A DNA stretch of 64,000 nt, taken from Balanoglossus misakiensis (lineage: Eukaryota; Hemichordata). The notes below the pieces were generated by a model. That model was not told the origin of the DNA and ran no database searches. It saw nothing but the letters and a program-made list of their open reading frames with translations. A program made the position numbers and the translations under genes. Shown piece by piece: positions 1 through 11,600 of this stretch (the stretch's first letter is position 1; each line of letters starts with the position of its first letter). Where the stretch lies: the NCBI GenBank assembly GCA_040954595.2, contig CM082589.2, forward strand, positions 11,346,001 through 11,410,000. Reading direction: 5' to 3'.

Positions 1-2493
1 AATCCAGGTTGACGCAAGGGTTAACCCCACCAAACACTCAAAATTAATGGGCGCGACACTGGCCACTAAGCTCTGGCCTGGCTAATCAATGTTGACGCAG
101 GGGTTGACCCCACCAAACACTCATAATTGATGGGCACGACACTGGCCACTAGCTCTGGCCTGGCTAATCAAGGTTGACGCAAGGGTTGACCCCACCAAAC
201 ACTCAAAATTTATGGGCACGACACTGGCCACTAAGCTCTGGCCTGGTTAATCAATGTTGACGCAAAGGTTGACCCCACCAAACACTCAAAATTAATGGGC
301 ACGACACTGGCCACTAGCTCTGCATGGCCTGGTTTATCAATGTTGACGCAAAGGTTCACCCCACCAAACACTCAAAATTGATGGGCACGACACTGGCCAC
401 TAGCTCTGCATGGCCTGGTTAATCAATGTTGACGCAAAGGTTGACCCCACCAAACACTCAAAATTAATGGGCACAACAATGGCCACTAGCTCTGCATGGC
501 CTGGTTAATCAATGTTGACGCAAAGGTTGACCCCACCAAACACTCAAAATTAATGGGCACGACACTGGCCACTAGCTCTGCATGGCCTGGTTAATCAATG
601 TTGACGCAAAGGTTGACCCCACCAAACACTCAAAATTGATGGGCACGACACTGGCCACTAGCTCTGGCCTGGCTAATCAAGGTTGACGCAAGGGTTGACC
701 CCACCAAACACTCAAAATTGATGGGCGCGACACTCGCCACTAGCTCTGGCCTGGCTAATCAATGTTGACGCAAGGGTTGACCCCACCAAACACTCAAAAT
801 TGATGGGCGCGACACTGGCCACTAGCTCTGGCCTGTCTAATCAATGTTGACGCAAGGGTTGACCCCACCAAACACTCAAAATTGATGGGCACGACACTGG
901 CCACTAGCTCTGGCGTGGCTAATCAAGGTTGACGCAAAGGTTGACCCCACCAAACACTCAAAATTGATGGGCGCGACACTGGCCCCTAGCTCTGGCCTGG
1001 CTAATCCAGGTTGACGCAAGGGTTAACCCCACCAAACACTCAAAATTAATGGGCGCGACACTGGCCACTAAGCTCTGGCCTGGTTAATCAATGTTGACGC
1101 AAAGGTTGACCCCACCAAACACTCAAAATTAATGGGCACGACACTGGCCACTAAGCTCTGGCCTGGTTAATCAATGTTGACGCAAAGGTTGACCCCACCA
1201 AACACTCAAAATTAATGGGCACGACACTGGCCACTAGCTCTGCATGGCCTGGTTTATCAATGTTGACGCAAAGGTTGACCCCACCAAACACTCAAAATTG
1301 ATGAGCACGACACTGGCCACTAGCTCTGCATGGCCTGGTTAATCAATGTTGACGCAAAGGTTGACCCCACCAAACACTCAAAATTAATGGGCACGACACT
1401 GGCCACTAGCTCTGCATGGCCTGGTTAATCAATGTTGACGCAAAGGTTGACCCCACCAAACACTCAAAATTAATGGGCACGACACTGGCCACTAGCTCTG
1501 CATGGCCTGGTTTATCAATGTTGACGCAAAGGTTGACCCCACCAAACACTCAAAATTGATGGGCACGACACTGGCCACTAGCTCTGCATGGCCTGGTTAA
1601 TCAATGTTGACGCAAAGGTTGACCCCACCAAACACTCAAAATTAATGGGCACGACACTGGCCACTAGCTCTGCATGGCCTGGTTTATCAATGTTGACGCA
1701 AAGGTTGACCCCACCAAACACTCAAAATTGATGGGCACGACACTGGCCACTAGCTCTGCATGGCCTGGTTAATCAATGTTGACGCAAAGGTTGACCCCAC
1801 CAAACACTCAAAATTAATGGGCACGACACTGGCCACTAAGCTCTGGCCTGGCTAATCCAGGTTGACGCAAGGGTTAACCCCACCAAACACTCAAAATTAA
1901 TGGGCGCGACACTGGCCACTAAGCTCTGGCCTGGCTAATCAATGTTGACGCAGGGGTTGACCCCACCAAACACTCATAATTGATGGGCACGACACTGGCC
2001 ACTAGCTGTGGCCTGGCTAATCAGGGTTGACCCCACCAAACACTCAAAATTTATGGGCACGACACTGGCCACTAAGCTCTGGCCTGGTTAATCAATGTTG
2101 ACGCAAAGGTTGACCCCACCAAACACTCAAAATTAATGGGCACGACACTGGCCACTAGCTCTGCATGGCCTGGTTTATCAATGTTGACGCAAAGGTTGAC
2201 CCCACCAAACACTCAAAATTAATGGGCACGACACTGGCCACTAGCTCTGCATGGCCTGGTTAATCAATGTTGACGCAAAGGTTGACCCCACCAAACACTC
2301 ATAATTGATGGGCACGACACTGGCCACTAGCTCTGGCCTGGCTAATCAAGGTTGACGCAAGGGTTGACCCCACCAAACACTCAAAATTTATGGGCACGAC
2401 ACTGGCCACTAAGCTCTGGCCTGGTTAATCAATGTTGACGCAAAGGTTGACCCCACCAAACACTCAAAATTAATGGGCACGACACTGGCCACT
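1..2493. repeat. 82-86 bp satellite array A1
   Basis: About 29 head-to-tail monomers of 82-86 bp. Conserved landmarks in each are TTGACGCAA, GACCCCACCAAACACTCA and GACACTGGCCACTA. Two monomer classes differ by a 4-bp segment (CTCTGCATGGCC versus CTCTGGCC) and by CTAG versus CTAAG. A rare variant with CTAATCCAGG and GGTTAACCCC recurs at about 1, 1003 and 1854, which suggests higher-order repeats. The array stops abruptly at ACATGTA (2494-2500). It has no spacer diversity and no coding potential. Confidence 0.97.
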
Positions 2494-2500
2494 ACATGTA

Positions 2501-3370
2501 TTTGTGATATTTTACATGGTTAACCACGCCTTGAGAAAAGTAATTATAAGAGAACTTTGTTTCCAAAGTTAGGGGAGAATAATCTAACGGGAGATGGGAG
2601 TACCTCAGGCTACTGAGCTCGTTCCCTTCCTCATGTACTTTACTGGGCGTATTTGATGTACTATAATAATTCCGGACAATAAATGAACGTAAATCAGATA
2701 CGTTTCTCCGTGGATCACGGTTCTCGTCAGAGCCCGTTACCTCATCGCTACAGATTCCCCGATGCATGAACAATCATGAGAAACCAGCGGTAATACAAGT
2801 GTCACGATTGAGTTTTAACGATCATAGATCTTGTTTATGATTACGTAAGAAGTCATTCACTTATATGGTTTTAGTCCAGTATTGACATTGGTACTTGACC
2901 CAGAGTAAACAAGATTGTGTAATTGATACATGTCAGAACGAGATAGAGATATCACGCGCTAAGTTCATGTTTAAGAAATATCAAGATGACGTGTTCCTTT
3001 TATGACTTAATACTTGACTAACGTATTAATAAGGTGTGGTGAAATTTGAGATCACACATTTATCACCGGAGATCCGTGATGGGAGTCAACGAGCATGGAT
3101 CGAGTCGTGTAATTCTTACGTGTGACCAGTAATAAACCAGAACTTTGTGTTACTCGGAAAACTTCTTGCAAGTCTCTGTCTACAAAAGGTTTACGATCTG
3201 CCGGGTACCTCTCTCGGACTTTATGAATATGTTGGGTGGAGAAGGAGATGGAGAGAATGTACGCCGTCAGCTTTCGGACGTGGCTGATTCCCCACAGAAG
3301 CCGATGAGGTAAACGTCCGGAGGACGACCGGCCGTAACAACAAACTGCATGAATTAAAGTTCAACAATCC
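2501..3370. other. Non-coding flank, nothing recognised
   Basis: Unique-looking AT-rich DNA between the satellite and a retrotransposon remnant. A 93-codon open frame on the minus strand (2492-2773) starts inside the satellite junction and has no recognisable motif, so I do not call it a gene. Confidence 0.6.
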
Positions 3371-3690
3371 TTAGAAGACAGGAACGTCAGAGGTTGAATC
3401 TTGATGGGAAAAGGCGAGGTATCGATGGTTATCATCGGCGTACTGATGAAATTGTAGGATGTGGGGACGAATCGGTTTACTATAAAGTGGGGCTATATAA
3501 ATGGTGAACAACAGAGGGGCAGTGGCACCCCGTATACGAGAGGTGACTGTGAACTTGCAGTGTTTTCGATGATTACAGTTTGATATCTATATTGAAGGTA
3601 AGATGTAAACCATGTTAGTACTGTGTCTGAGATGCCAAGGTTCGATAGTCTACAAAGAAGTATCCTGTGATGCAAATGTACAACTGAAGA
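3371..3690 (-). pseudogene. Degenerate non-LTR retrotransposon reverse transcriptase fragment
   Basis: Read on the minus strand, the translation shows non-LTR (LINE, CR1/L2-like) reverse transcriptase blocks in order: HHRILLCRLSNLGIS, then WFTSYLQYRYQ, then SPLVYGVP, then in a shifted frame PLLFTIYIAPLYS, and finally QFHQYADD, the catalytic YADD box. The usual QGSVLGP block after GVP is deleted and the frame shifts there. Stops follow soon after YADD. It is a short dead remnant with no 5' or 3' element ends visible. The same remnant is in the second block copy. Confidence 0.85.
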
Positions 3691-3699
3691 AAAAAGGAA

Positions 3700-5418
3700 T
3701 CACAAATCTTAAAACTAAGATGCCGTTAAGAATTAAATTTCGCGAAAAGGAAGTGACGAAATACGTACATTTTCAGGTGCTCTACAACAAGTAGTCTCCC
3801 TATCATCCCTATTGGAGCATGCAGCTAAAATTTACCATGACGTCATTGATTCTACGCGAACGTTTTTCTAATGGCGATAAACATATTTTGTATAAATTGT
3901 GCTCAAACGCCCGTGAATCTCACTCGCAAAAATTCACAAGTGGCGCATACAACACTAGGAAGAAAATTGTTTAGCAGTCTATAGAGTTTGTGACCTGAGA
4001 TTTGGAAGTAAAAGTTAAACTTAAAAGTTGAGACAGAAGTGATTGAAGAGTAAAGAAACTTTTGAAGTGTTAAGAAAGTTATCGCATTCCTGATGAAAAG
4101 AAAAGAAAATACAATACATTCATTGTTTTAAGGAACACAAGGAAGACAAGTACTATGCAATCAGAGTATGCATGGATCATTCATCTAAAAATATATCTCC
4201 GCGTCTTTTGGCGGGTAAAAATAAAATGCTGGAACGGTCTTTTGGATGGCGGACTATTTGTGTCCTTCTTGTCCTCAGAACGCAAGTGGTCGAGTAGGTT
4301 TATTTCATTAAATTCTTATATTCTCAGTTGCTACCATAAATACCCAGTGTTCGTGTCGATGTATCTGGACGTCAAAACGATTCCATATATGTACCTCTCA
4401 GTATTAGCCAAGCGAGTTATCCCCATCGATAGAGTTTAATTCCCCGTTACATTCCCAACACCAATCCTCCCGCGTGACATTGAGGTTGAAGGTATACAAG
4501 CCTTAGGAATCATGCAACCATCCAGAAAGTGTAATAAATTTTGAAGCTATGATGTGAGTTTTCAGTTCGTTTCTTCTTTTGATTTGTTGATGTAACATTG
4601 TGCGTTTTAAATAAAAGATAAAAAAATGTACAGCAATGACGTCACAAAATTCACTGGTATTGATAAAGCTATATTATAACCTATATTATATGTGTTAAAT
4701 ACTACCGTATCTCATTATTGCAGTATTTCGTGCTTTAACACAAAATACGCGAATGGGGTTTAATACAAAACTAAATGACACAATTTCTGTTTCTTTGCCA
4801 AAATTCTTAATCACAAGATCAACCCATCCTTACGCCTCTACTCTATTGCTAAGAGAAACCAGCGTCCGTAACATGCATTGTGAAACCCCTCAACAACATG
4901 CATGTCAACACTTCATTTTTTCTCCAGCATTGTCAGTTTGGTACCCTGACAACTCACGGGGCATCATGGGACAATATTAAAGCTGATTCAGTGTTTATGT
5001 GCATAAAACACACGGCGGTGGAAACATTCGTTTTAAATTATTGTGGACGCGCGCACGCCCTTGTCTGTGTACAGGTACTTGATGCTTGTCTACAGTCACG
5101 TGAAACGCTGTTGGTAGTACCCTAGAAGATAGATATCTTTAATCAGAACTTTGGTAAGGAAGGTTTGAGAAGTCCATTCTATGTAAAGAAAGTTTAAGAA
5201 GTGTGTTACCAAAGGGTGTGGGGGTGGCTGGGGGTCATCAATATATCACTCTGCATCACGTTCACAGAAAAGGTCGCGACACGCCCACAAATTCACTCAC
5301 GACTTGCGTCACCGGTTACAGGAGTTCGTACAAAAGTGTGGTTTATGCACATTTACACTGAATCAGTTTTTTTGGCCCATGATGCCCATGGGCCAATACA
5401 TGCCACGATGCCTCCAGA
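3700..5418. other. Non-coding stretch with two CRE-type octamers
   Basis: No gene recognised. Two perfect TGACGTCA octamers (3838-3845 and 4637-4644) match the CREB/ATF site, but nothing downstream supports a promoter. A 94-codon plus-strand frame (4155-4439) is open in both block copies but resembles no known family, and near-identity of the copies makes that conservation uninformative. Confidence 0.5.
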
Positions 5419-5475
5419 ATGATGATGGCAATGATGGTGATGATGATGATTGTGGTGGTGGTGGTGGTGGTGATT
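5419..5475. repeat. GAT/GTG trinucleotide microsatellite
   Basis: Interrupted GATGATG then GTGGTG runs, immediately followed by a 180-bp pyrimidine-rich tract (5480-5660) made of C and T runs. The tract gives a spurious Ser/Pro/Phe-rich open frame. The C-run near 5650 differs in length between the block copies. Confidence 0.9.
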
Positions 5476-6297
5476 GAGCTTTAATTTCCCTTTCTTCCTG
5501 TCTAACCACTTCCTCTCTCACCTTCACTTATTCGGTCTCTCCCCTCCCCTTCTGTCAAAGTCCTCCCCTCATTCCCTTTCCATCCTGACATTCTCATTTC
5601 CGCCCTCTTGCTTTTCTTCTCCTTTCTCACATTCCTTTTCTCACCTCTCTCCCCCCCCTCCGTAACATGTTATGTAATATATAAAGTAAAAAAGTCCAAA
5701 GCATGATGTTATCACAGATGACATTTGGAATGTATTATTGTACTATCTGGTTTAATTTCAAACATAGTGGAGTTATTTATTGGCCAGTATTTAAGCATGT
5801 TTAAAGAAGTCAAACAGCATAATAGGCACATTTCATATCAAACAAAATTGACCAAATAAGCTCAAAAGAGGATTTGAACAATTTGTCCCTTTAAGTAATG
5901 TTCAATATTGGATTTACACTTGTGAGTGTATGTCATCTCCCTTTTGTTAGAAACCTCACAGTCATATAATAAACAGGTGACCTGACAATCATTTGAAATA
6001 CCAAACTTCGGCAGCTATTCCAGTTTGGTCCAAAAACCTAATTTTAACTGGCACCTCAACTTTAGGACTATTATGGATGTTGCTGAAACTTGAAGTGGGC
6101 TGCTTGTGAAGAGGAAGACGTGGAGTGTCTCTCAGACAACGCTGCGCTCAGTCAGAGATAAAGTCAAAATATGGATTTGACTTGCAACAGTAATTTGTTA
6201 GTTAAGTCAAATTCAACTTAAATCTGTCTCTTTGGGTCAGTCTTAACGGGTGTAGCATGCTGGAAGGGTGTGCTTACCCATTTCCGACACCTAGTAC

Positions 6298-6747
6298 CAC
6301 AGGGGGCTGCAAACATGAAAGTTATAAATGGCGAAGTACGTTCCATTCTGCGTTTTCCCAACCTGTCTTATCATTTGCTAATCCAGAATAAAAGCTATCC
6401 ATTTCCCATTAATCACCTGCTAACGACTTAATCTGTGTGCCCCATCCACGGATTAAGTTAATAAAGTAAACATCGGTCAGCGAGTACTGGGTATTCTCTT
6501 ACCAAGTGAGAACTGACCGATGTTTACTTAATCCACTAAATCCGTGGATGGGGCACACAGATTAAGTCGTTAGCAGGTGCTTAATGGGAAATGCAATAGT
6601 TTGTATTCTGGATTAGCAACTGCTAAGACAGGTGGAGGTAACACAGAAAAATAAACAAGCACAAAGACTGTTCATCAATTAATGTTTATTGGGGGAAAAT
6701 GCAGGAACTCCGCCATTTATAACTTTCATGTTTGCAGCCCCCCTGTG
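6298..6747. mobile_element. 450-bp foldback MITE, hAT-like ends
   Basis: An almost complete hairpin: arms of about 200 bp (6298-6500 and about 6520-6747) are inverted copies with a short loop. Terminal inverted repeats begin CACAGGGGGCTGC. Flanks CTAGTAC (6291-6297) and CGAGTAC (6748-6754) match 6 of 7 and look like an aged target duplication of 7-8 bp. There is no coding capacity. It is present at the same place in the second copy, so it predates the duplication or haplotype split. Confidence 0.85.
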
Positions 6748-8386
6748 CGAGTACTACCACTTAGCAGTGGTTCAAGATGATCCTGTTGAAATTGTAAGTT
6801 TTTCTCTTATTTCTTTTTTGAACCTGGACCTGGTAATTAGCTTAGCCTGAGTAATATTGATTATTGGACCTGGTTTGATGTCTTATTATAACAACTACAG
6901 AAGAATCTCTGGACACAGTGAAATACAATCCAGGGTTATGGTAATGACTGACAAATTGTCAGTTTAAAAAAGTAGACAAAGAACTCAGTTAAATATTATA
7001 ATAAAAATATGCTTTTAATATAAGGAAAAGGTACAATTGATATACTTGTAATTAAAACATAAATATAATGATGAAATTCTTCAACTGTTCTGTAGTTGCA
7101 CCAGTATTTGTATAAGCTAAAAATGTTGACTTCTGGCAGGACAACTCAAACAGATATTAAACTTATTTATAGTACTTCCACTTCATGACTTTGTTCAAAA
7201 ATTTCCCAAACTTATTTCATTGTTGATGAGTTGTCACCTCCGAACAACACAAAAAGGAACAGTTTGTATAAAAAAGTAATTTTGCATGAATCTTAAACAT
7301 ACATGCACAAGTTGAGTGAATAACACAATATAATCATATTCTACAATGAATTACAATATCAAGATTAAGGGTTTCACATATGACATTACATTGCTACATT
7401 TTATATACATGAATTTAATTTGAAAAATTTCCATTGATCTATAACACCATGAATAATATAAAAATATGCGAATAAATACTTTGAATTATTATATATACAT
7501 GTCAGGTCTCAAAGTGAGTAACTATATTTCCATTCACCTATGAACTGGTTATTAACCAAATGAAATGATAGGATCTTTTATTTTGAGGATCTTATAATTG
7601 TGATCATACACATCCATATTCCAAAATTCGCATGCCAAACAAATATCAGATTTATACGGCCAGTTGTAAAGACAGTACAAGGGGCAAAAAAATTGATAAT
7701 AGTTAATCATCATCTCCCTTCTTTTACAGTCTTGGAGAATGGTGACGGTTGAAGTCAAATTAAAGAAAAATATCAAGAAAAATATCAAAATTTGAAGCAC
7801 TAATTCAGGAGGATATATATCATCGGGAGGTAGTCACTGAATATATTGAGAGAAATAATTCATAATCTATGCATTTGGATGAAAAGACCTTCTACCTGAT
7901 CAAGTTAAGGATAAATGCTGCCTTGTATGAATACAGAAGCAAGTCAGCATGCAAAGGGAGAGCTGAATTGGTACACTGTTAAATTTGTCCTCCAAATTCA
8001 ACAAAAATATGTTGTTGTTTAGGAATTCTCGTATTATCATATCTTTTTCATTACACAATACCTTATAATAAGTCATAACAAATTTTTAAGGAAAATTCTT
8101 TAAAATATGTAAAATATATAGCCTTATAACCAACATACTTTAAAGATGATTATTTATGATCATTTCATTCAGATGTTGCTAAGAGTGTAATAATAAAGAT
8201 CTGTTTCACTCCAACCAATTTAATGTGCGCTTATCACAGTACTGTCGTCTGACAAAGCATAACTATTATTGTTATCATTTATGGGATTATACCAAGCTTA
8301 TCACAGTACTGTGTCAACTCACAAAATGAAAACCATTCTAGTTATCATTTGAATTATACCATACATGTACACACAGAGATGGCACA
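6748..8386 (-). other. 3' flank / probable 3' UTR region of the receptor gene
   Basis: AT-rich DNA downstream of the receptor stop codon (8387-8389). One minus-strand AATAAA-type hexamer lies near 7576-7581 within TCTTTTATTTTGAGG, but no poly(A) site can be fixed from sequence alone. An 82-codon minus-strand frame (7552-7800) is low-complexity Phe/Ile/Tyr and is not supported as a gene. Confidence 0.4.
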
Positions 8387-8651
8387 TTAGAAGTATCTGT
8401 CTCCGTGACTCTCATGAAATAGTTCATTTCTACTCTTAAGAGGCCTTGGTCTCCATTCCTCACTTCCACTGGCACTACCACTGTCGCCACTATACATGGG
8501 ATTGTAGTGATAGATTTCTCTGAAGGCTTCCTCATCTTCCACACTTTTCCCTGCCTTGCTATCAACATCATCTGTATCATCAAACCAATGGATATCCATA
8601 GTTGCCTCTTGTTCTTCCCAGCCTGGATGTTTCTTTCCTCCAAGAGCACAC
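8387..8651 (-). CDS. Receptor copy 1, last exon: cytoplasmic tail
   Basis: Acceptor TTGACATTCAG precedes 8651; the stop TAA is 8387-8389. The exon encodes 88 residues rich in Asp/Glu/Ser: CALGGKKHPGW at the membrane end, then IHWFDDTDDVDSKAG, YHYNPMYSGDS and a C-terminal SHGDRYF. Tyr and Ser in acidic context are possible signalling or sorting sites, which is inference. The joining codon CG|G (Arg) fits the transmembrane exon. If the upstream 8-bp deletion is real, this exon would be read in another frame and stop early. Confidence 0.85.
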
Positions 8652-11600
8652 CTGAATGTCAAATAGTTGAACATCATCAATGTGGGATTTGTTGTGATGT
8701 TGTTACTACTGTAGAATAACGCAGGTGGTTGTTGGACACTTTGCGGTCTGGTCGTGTGACTTTGCCTTGTTAGCCGCCATGCATGTTGAACGCAAATTAT
8801 ACCATGATGCCCTGCAGTTACCCTATACGCTAATAGGTCTATGCATGAACTCTTTGAATAAATTTGCTTCCACGATACAGATGAGATTATTTTTCACGTT
8901 GCCTCATGCATGTATGGAAAGATACAGGTAAATTCCCAGTTTTCTGATGGGCAACATTTCTACAGCTGTCTCGATTCTACTCTGGTAGTACTAAATAACT
9001 TACCGTTGGTACATGAGTAACATTATTACACCAAGCACTAACACAGCCGCTAAACCTCCCGCAACACCACCAATGATGACAGCTGGAGGAATCTGTAAGA
9101 GTTTAAATATTTATATTTGTCACGGGGGCGATATGCTACGATAAAAGCAAGAAAACCATTCATTATGATGCTTAACTATTGTAAAATGGTTAGTTGACCA
9201 AAAATCTAGTTATACTGCAGATGTTGCAGTTTCACCATTTTCACAAATATTTTCAAGACAACGTAAACTGTAATCATGTAGATCAAACAAATGTGTAAAC
9301 TTTAGTGAATATTGTTTTTCAATCTTGAGTTATTAAAAGACAAAGAAATGTATACACACCTTTAACTTGCATTGGTATTCTCTGGCGGCAAGTTTCACCT
9401 TGATATTCATCAGTACATTCACAAACAGGATTGCCATCACTGTCCTTGATGCAAACAGCATTGTTTGAGCAGAACCCTTCACATTTATCTAGACACAAGA
9501 ATAAAATCACATCACATTATTCTACCTGACGAACCATTTGTATTAGACAAGAACTAAACCCACTTGCAGATTCATTTCTTACAAACGGAATGGAAGTTGT
9601 GTGCTGTCGAACGTTGATTCACTATATATCCACATGTACCGGGTGAATAACATAAACAGTGTCTTGTATCAAACATAATTAATGGAAAAAGGGCAGCAAG
9701 AGAGATACTAAATCAACAGTAGTGTCTACGTTTTAGCTGTACATATTTCTGTTGACATTTCAGTTGTAGATAGTTACATACCTGTACAAGTTATTCCATC
9801 ACCAGTGAAACCAGTTTTGCAAGTGCATTCATATCCTGGTACAAGATTCCTGCAAGTGGCATTTGGGTGACAGTCATCCAGACCAAGACGACATTCATGT
9901 GCATCTAGAAAACAAAAATTCTTGCAATGTCTTTAACTGACCACCAAATAAAACTATGGGATCTTCATACATATCACCAGTTAAAGGTATACGGTCACCT
10001 ATGGAAAATTAGCTATAGTTACCATGGCAAAAGGAGATCTAGCCAATCACAGATTTTCAGTGGGTGGCACATGCAAAAAAGAGCGCCACCATATGTTCTT
10101 TAGAACTCTCATATACTCCATTTCAGCCATATATGGGCGTTTGTAAATTGGAGGTGACTGTATACCTTTAAGTTAGATGACTACCCAGATGCAGTGCATG
10201 GTTATCACATTCCATAGCCTAACATGTAGAATTCTGAGAAAACAGTATTACAATATTGTTATTTCCGTGAAATTTTCAGAAAAGGTGTTAAAAGAGGAGC
10301 ATTATTAAATTATATAAAAATATTGGATCACACAACATATCAAATGATACTCTAAATAAAGAAGAAAATTTCTTATAATGAAGTGTTTGTGTCAGATTGA
10401 ACAGTTAAGGTTGATCTCCACAAGCACTTCATGCATGTTATCAGTTCTATGATTATGAAAAATTTATTCCTACCATCACATTCTGTTTCATATAGGGCAC
10501 CCTCTCTGCCTGTAGTGTAGCCAGTTGGGCATGGTTGACAAGCATCCTGGTTGAATTCAAAGTTATATGTTCCAACAGGGCATTTCTCACATCTATAGGA
10601 CTCCTGATTCAAGTACCAACCAACATTGCAGTAAGCTGTTGATGGAATGGAAAAAGAGCATAGAATAAAATTGGAGGACTATCATTATTCTGAACAACTG
10701 AGGCACAATAATACAACCTTCAGTTCAGTACAGTTGAGATACAACATGAAAAGTTGTATACATAATACTTACAAACATTACAATCTTCACTTAAGGTTGA
10801 ACCGACTGTTCTTGTGGTGAAGCCAAATGGGCACGGCATACAAGATGGCTGAAGTTCAGCATTTGATTGATAGGTTCCCATGGGACACGACTCACAAGAC
10901 CCATTGACACTAAGTTGGACTCCCACTGATTTACATACCTCTGTAATTGAGAAGATTAATTTTTTGATATTCACGATTATCTGCTTTTCACTCACGTGAA
11001 TTTGTTAAACTGTTGAATATGTTACATATCTGGCGGTTCTAAAGTAAAAACCTACTCGGAAAAAAGTTTACTGGATGCCGAAATATTGCTTGCCTGTCAC
11101 TTACAAATGATAACGCCATGGGTACGTCACATGGCCAGATCATGTGATTGATAGTCAAGAATAGCAAATAACACAAGTACCTACCCTGACATTGTGACTC
11201 ATCAGTAGCTCCTTCAACTAATGTAAGCATTCCCTTTGGGCAAGTATTACACACAAACTTTCCTTCTTCTGATTGCCAGAATCCAATGGGGCAGCTTTGG
11301 CACTGAGAAGTCCCGTTGTCAAAGTAGTGACCAACATCGCACCTCTCTGCAATAGACATCATTGTTGAAAAATTATTTTTTCAACCAAAGAGATGAACAT
11401 TCCAATTGTCATTCTTTCCATATTGGATCACACCACAATAATTTGATATATACGTCACAATTCCCGGCAAGGGGTATGGGGTTTTATCGGGCCAGTGGCA
11501 TGAGTGAGGCTAGACGCTAGTTTTGGAAGCAAAGCGGACAAAATACGGCTAGATACTAGGCTATGGCTGTGGACGAGGAGGAGATATTGCCTTCTGTTAT

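Noticed and set aside
1-2493. Regular repeats that could suggest a CRISPR array
   Set aside because: The repeats abut without unique spacers, are 82-86 bp long and sit in a eukaryotic genome; this is a satellite.
4155-4439. 94-codon frame open in both block copies (4155-4439 and 51806-52090)
   Set aside because: The copies are too similar for conservation to mean anything, and the protein shows no recognisable family or bias.
5474-5665. Ser/Pro/Phe-rich open frame, also at 53125-53334
   Set aside because: A pyrimidine-rich tract with a length-variable C-run; no motif or splice context.
7552-7800. 82-codon hydrophobic frame in the receptor 3' region
   Set aside because: AT-rich low-complexity translation in the probable 3' UTR; no support.
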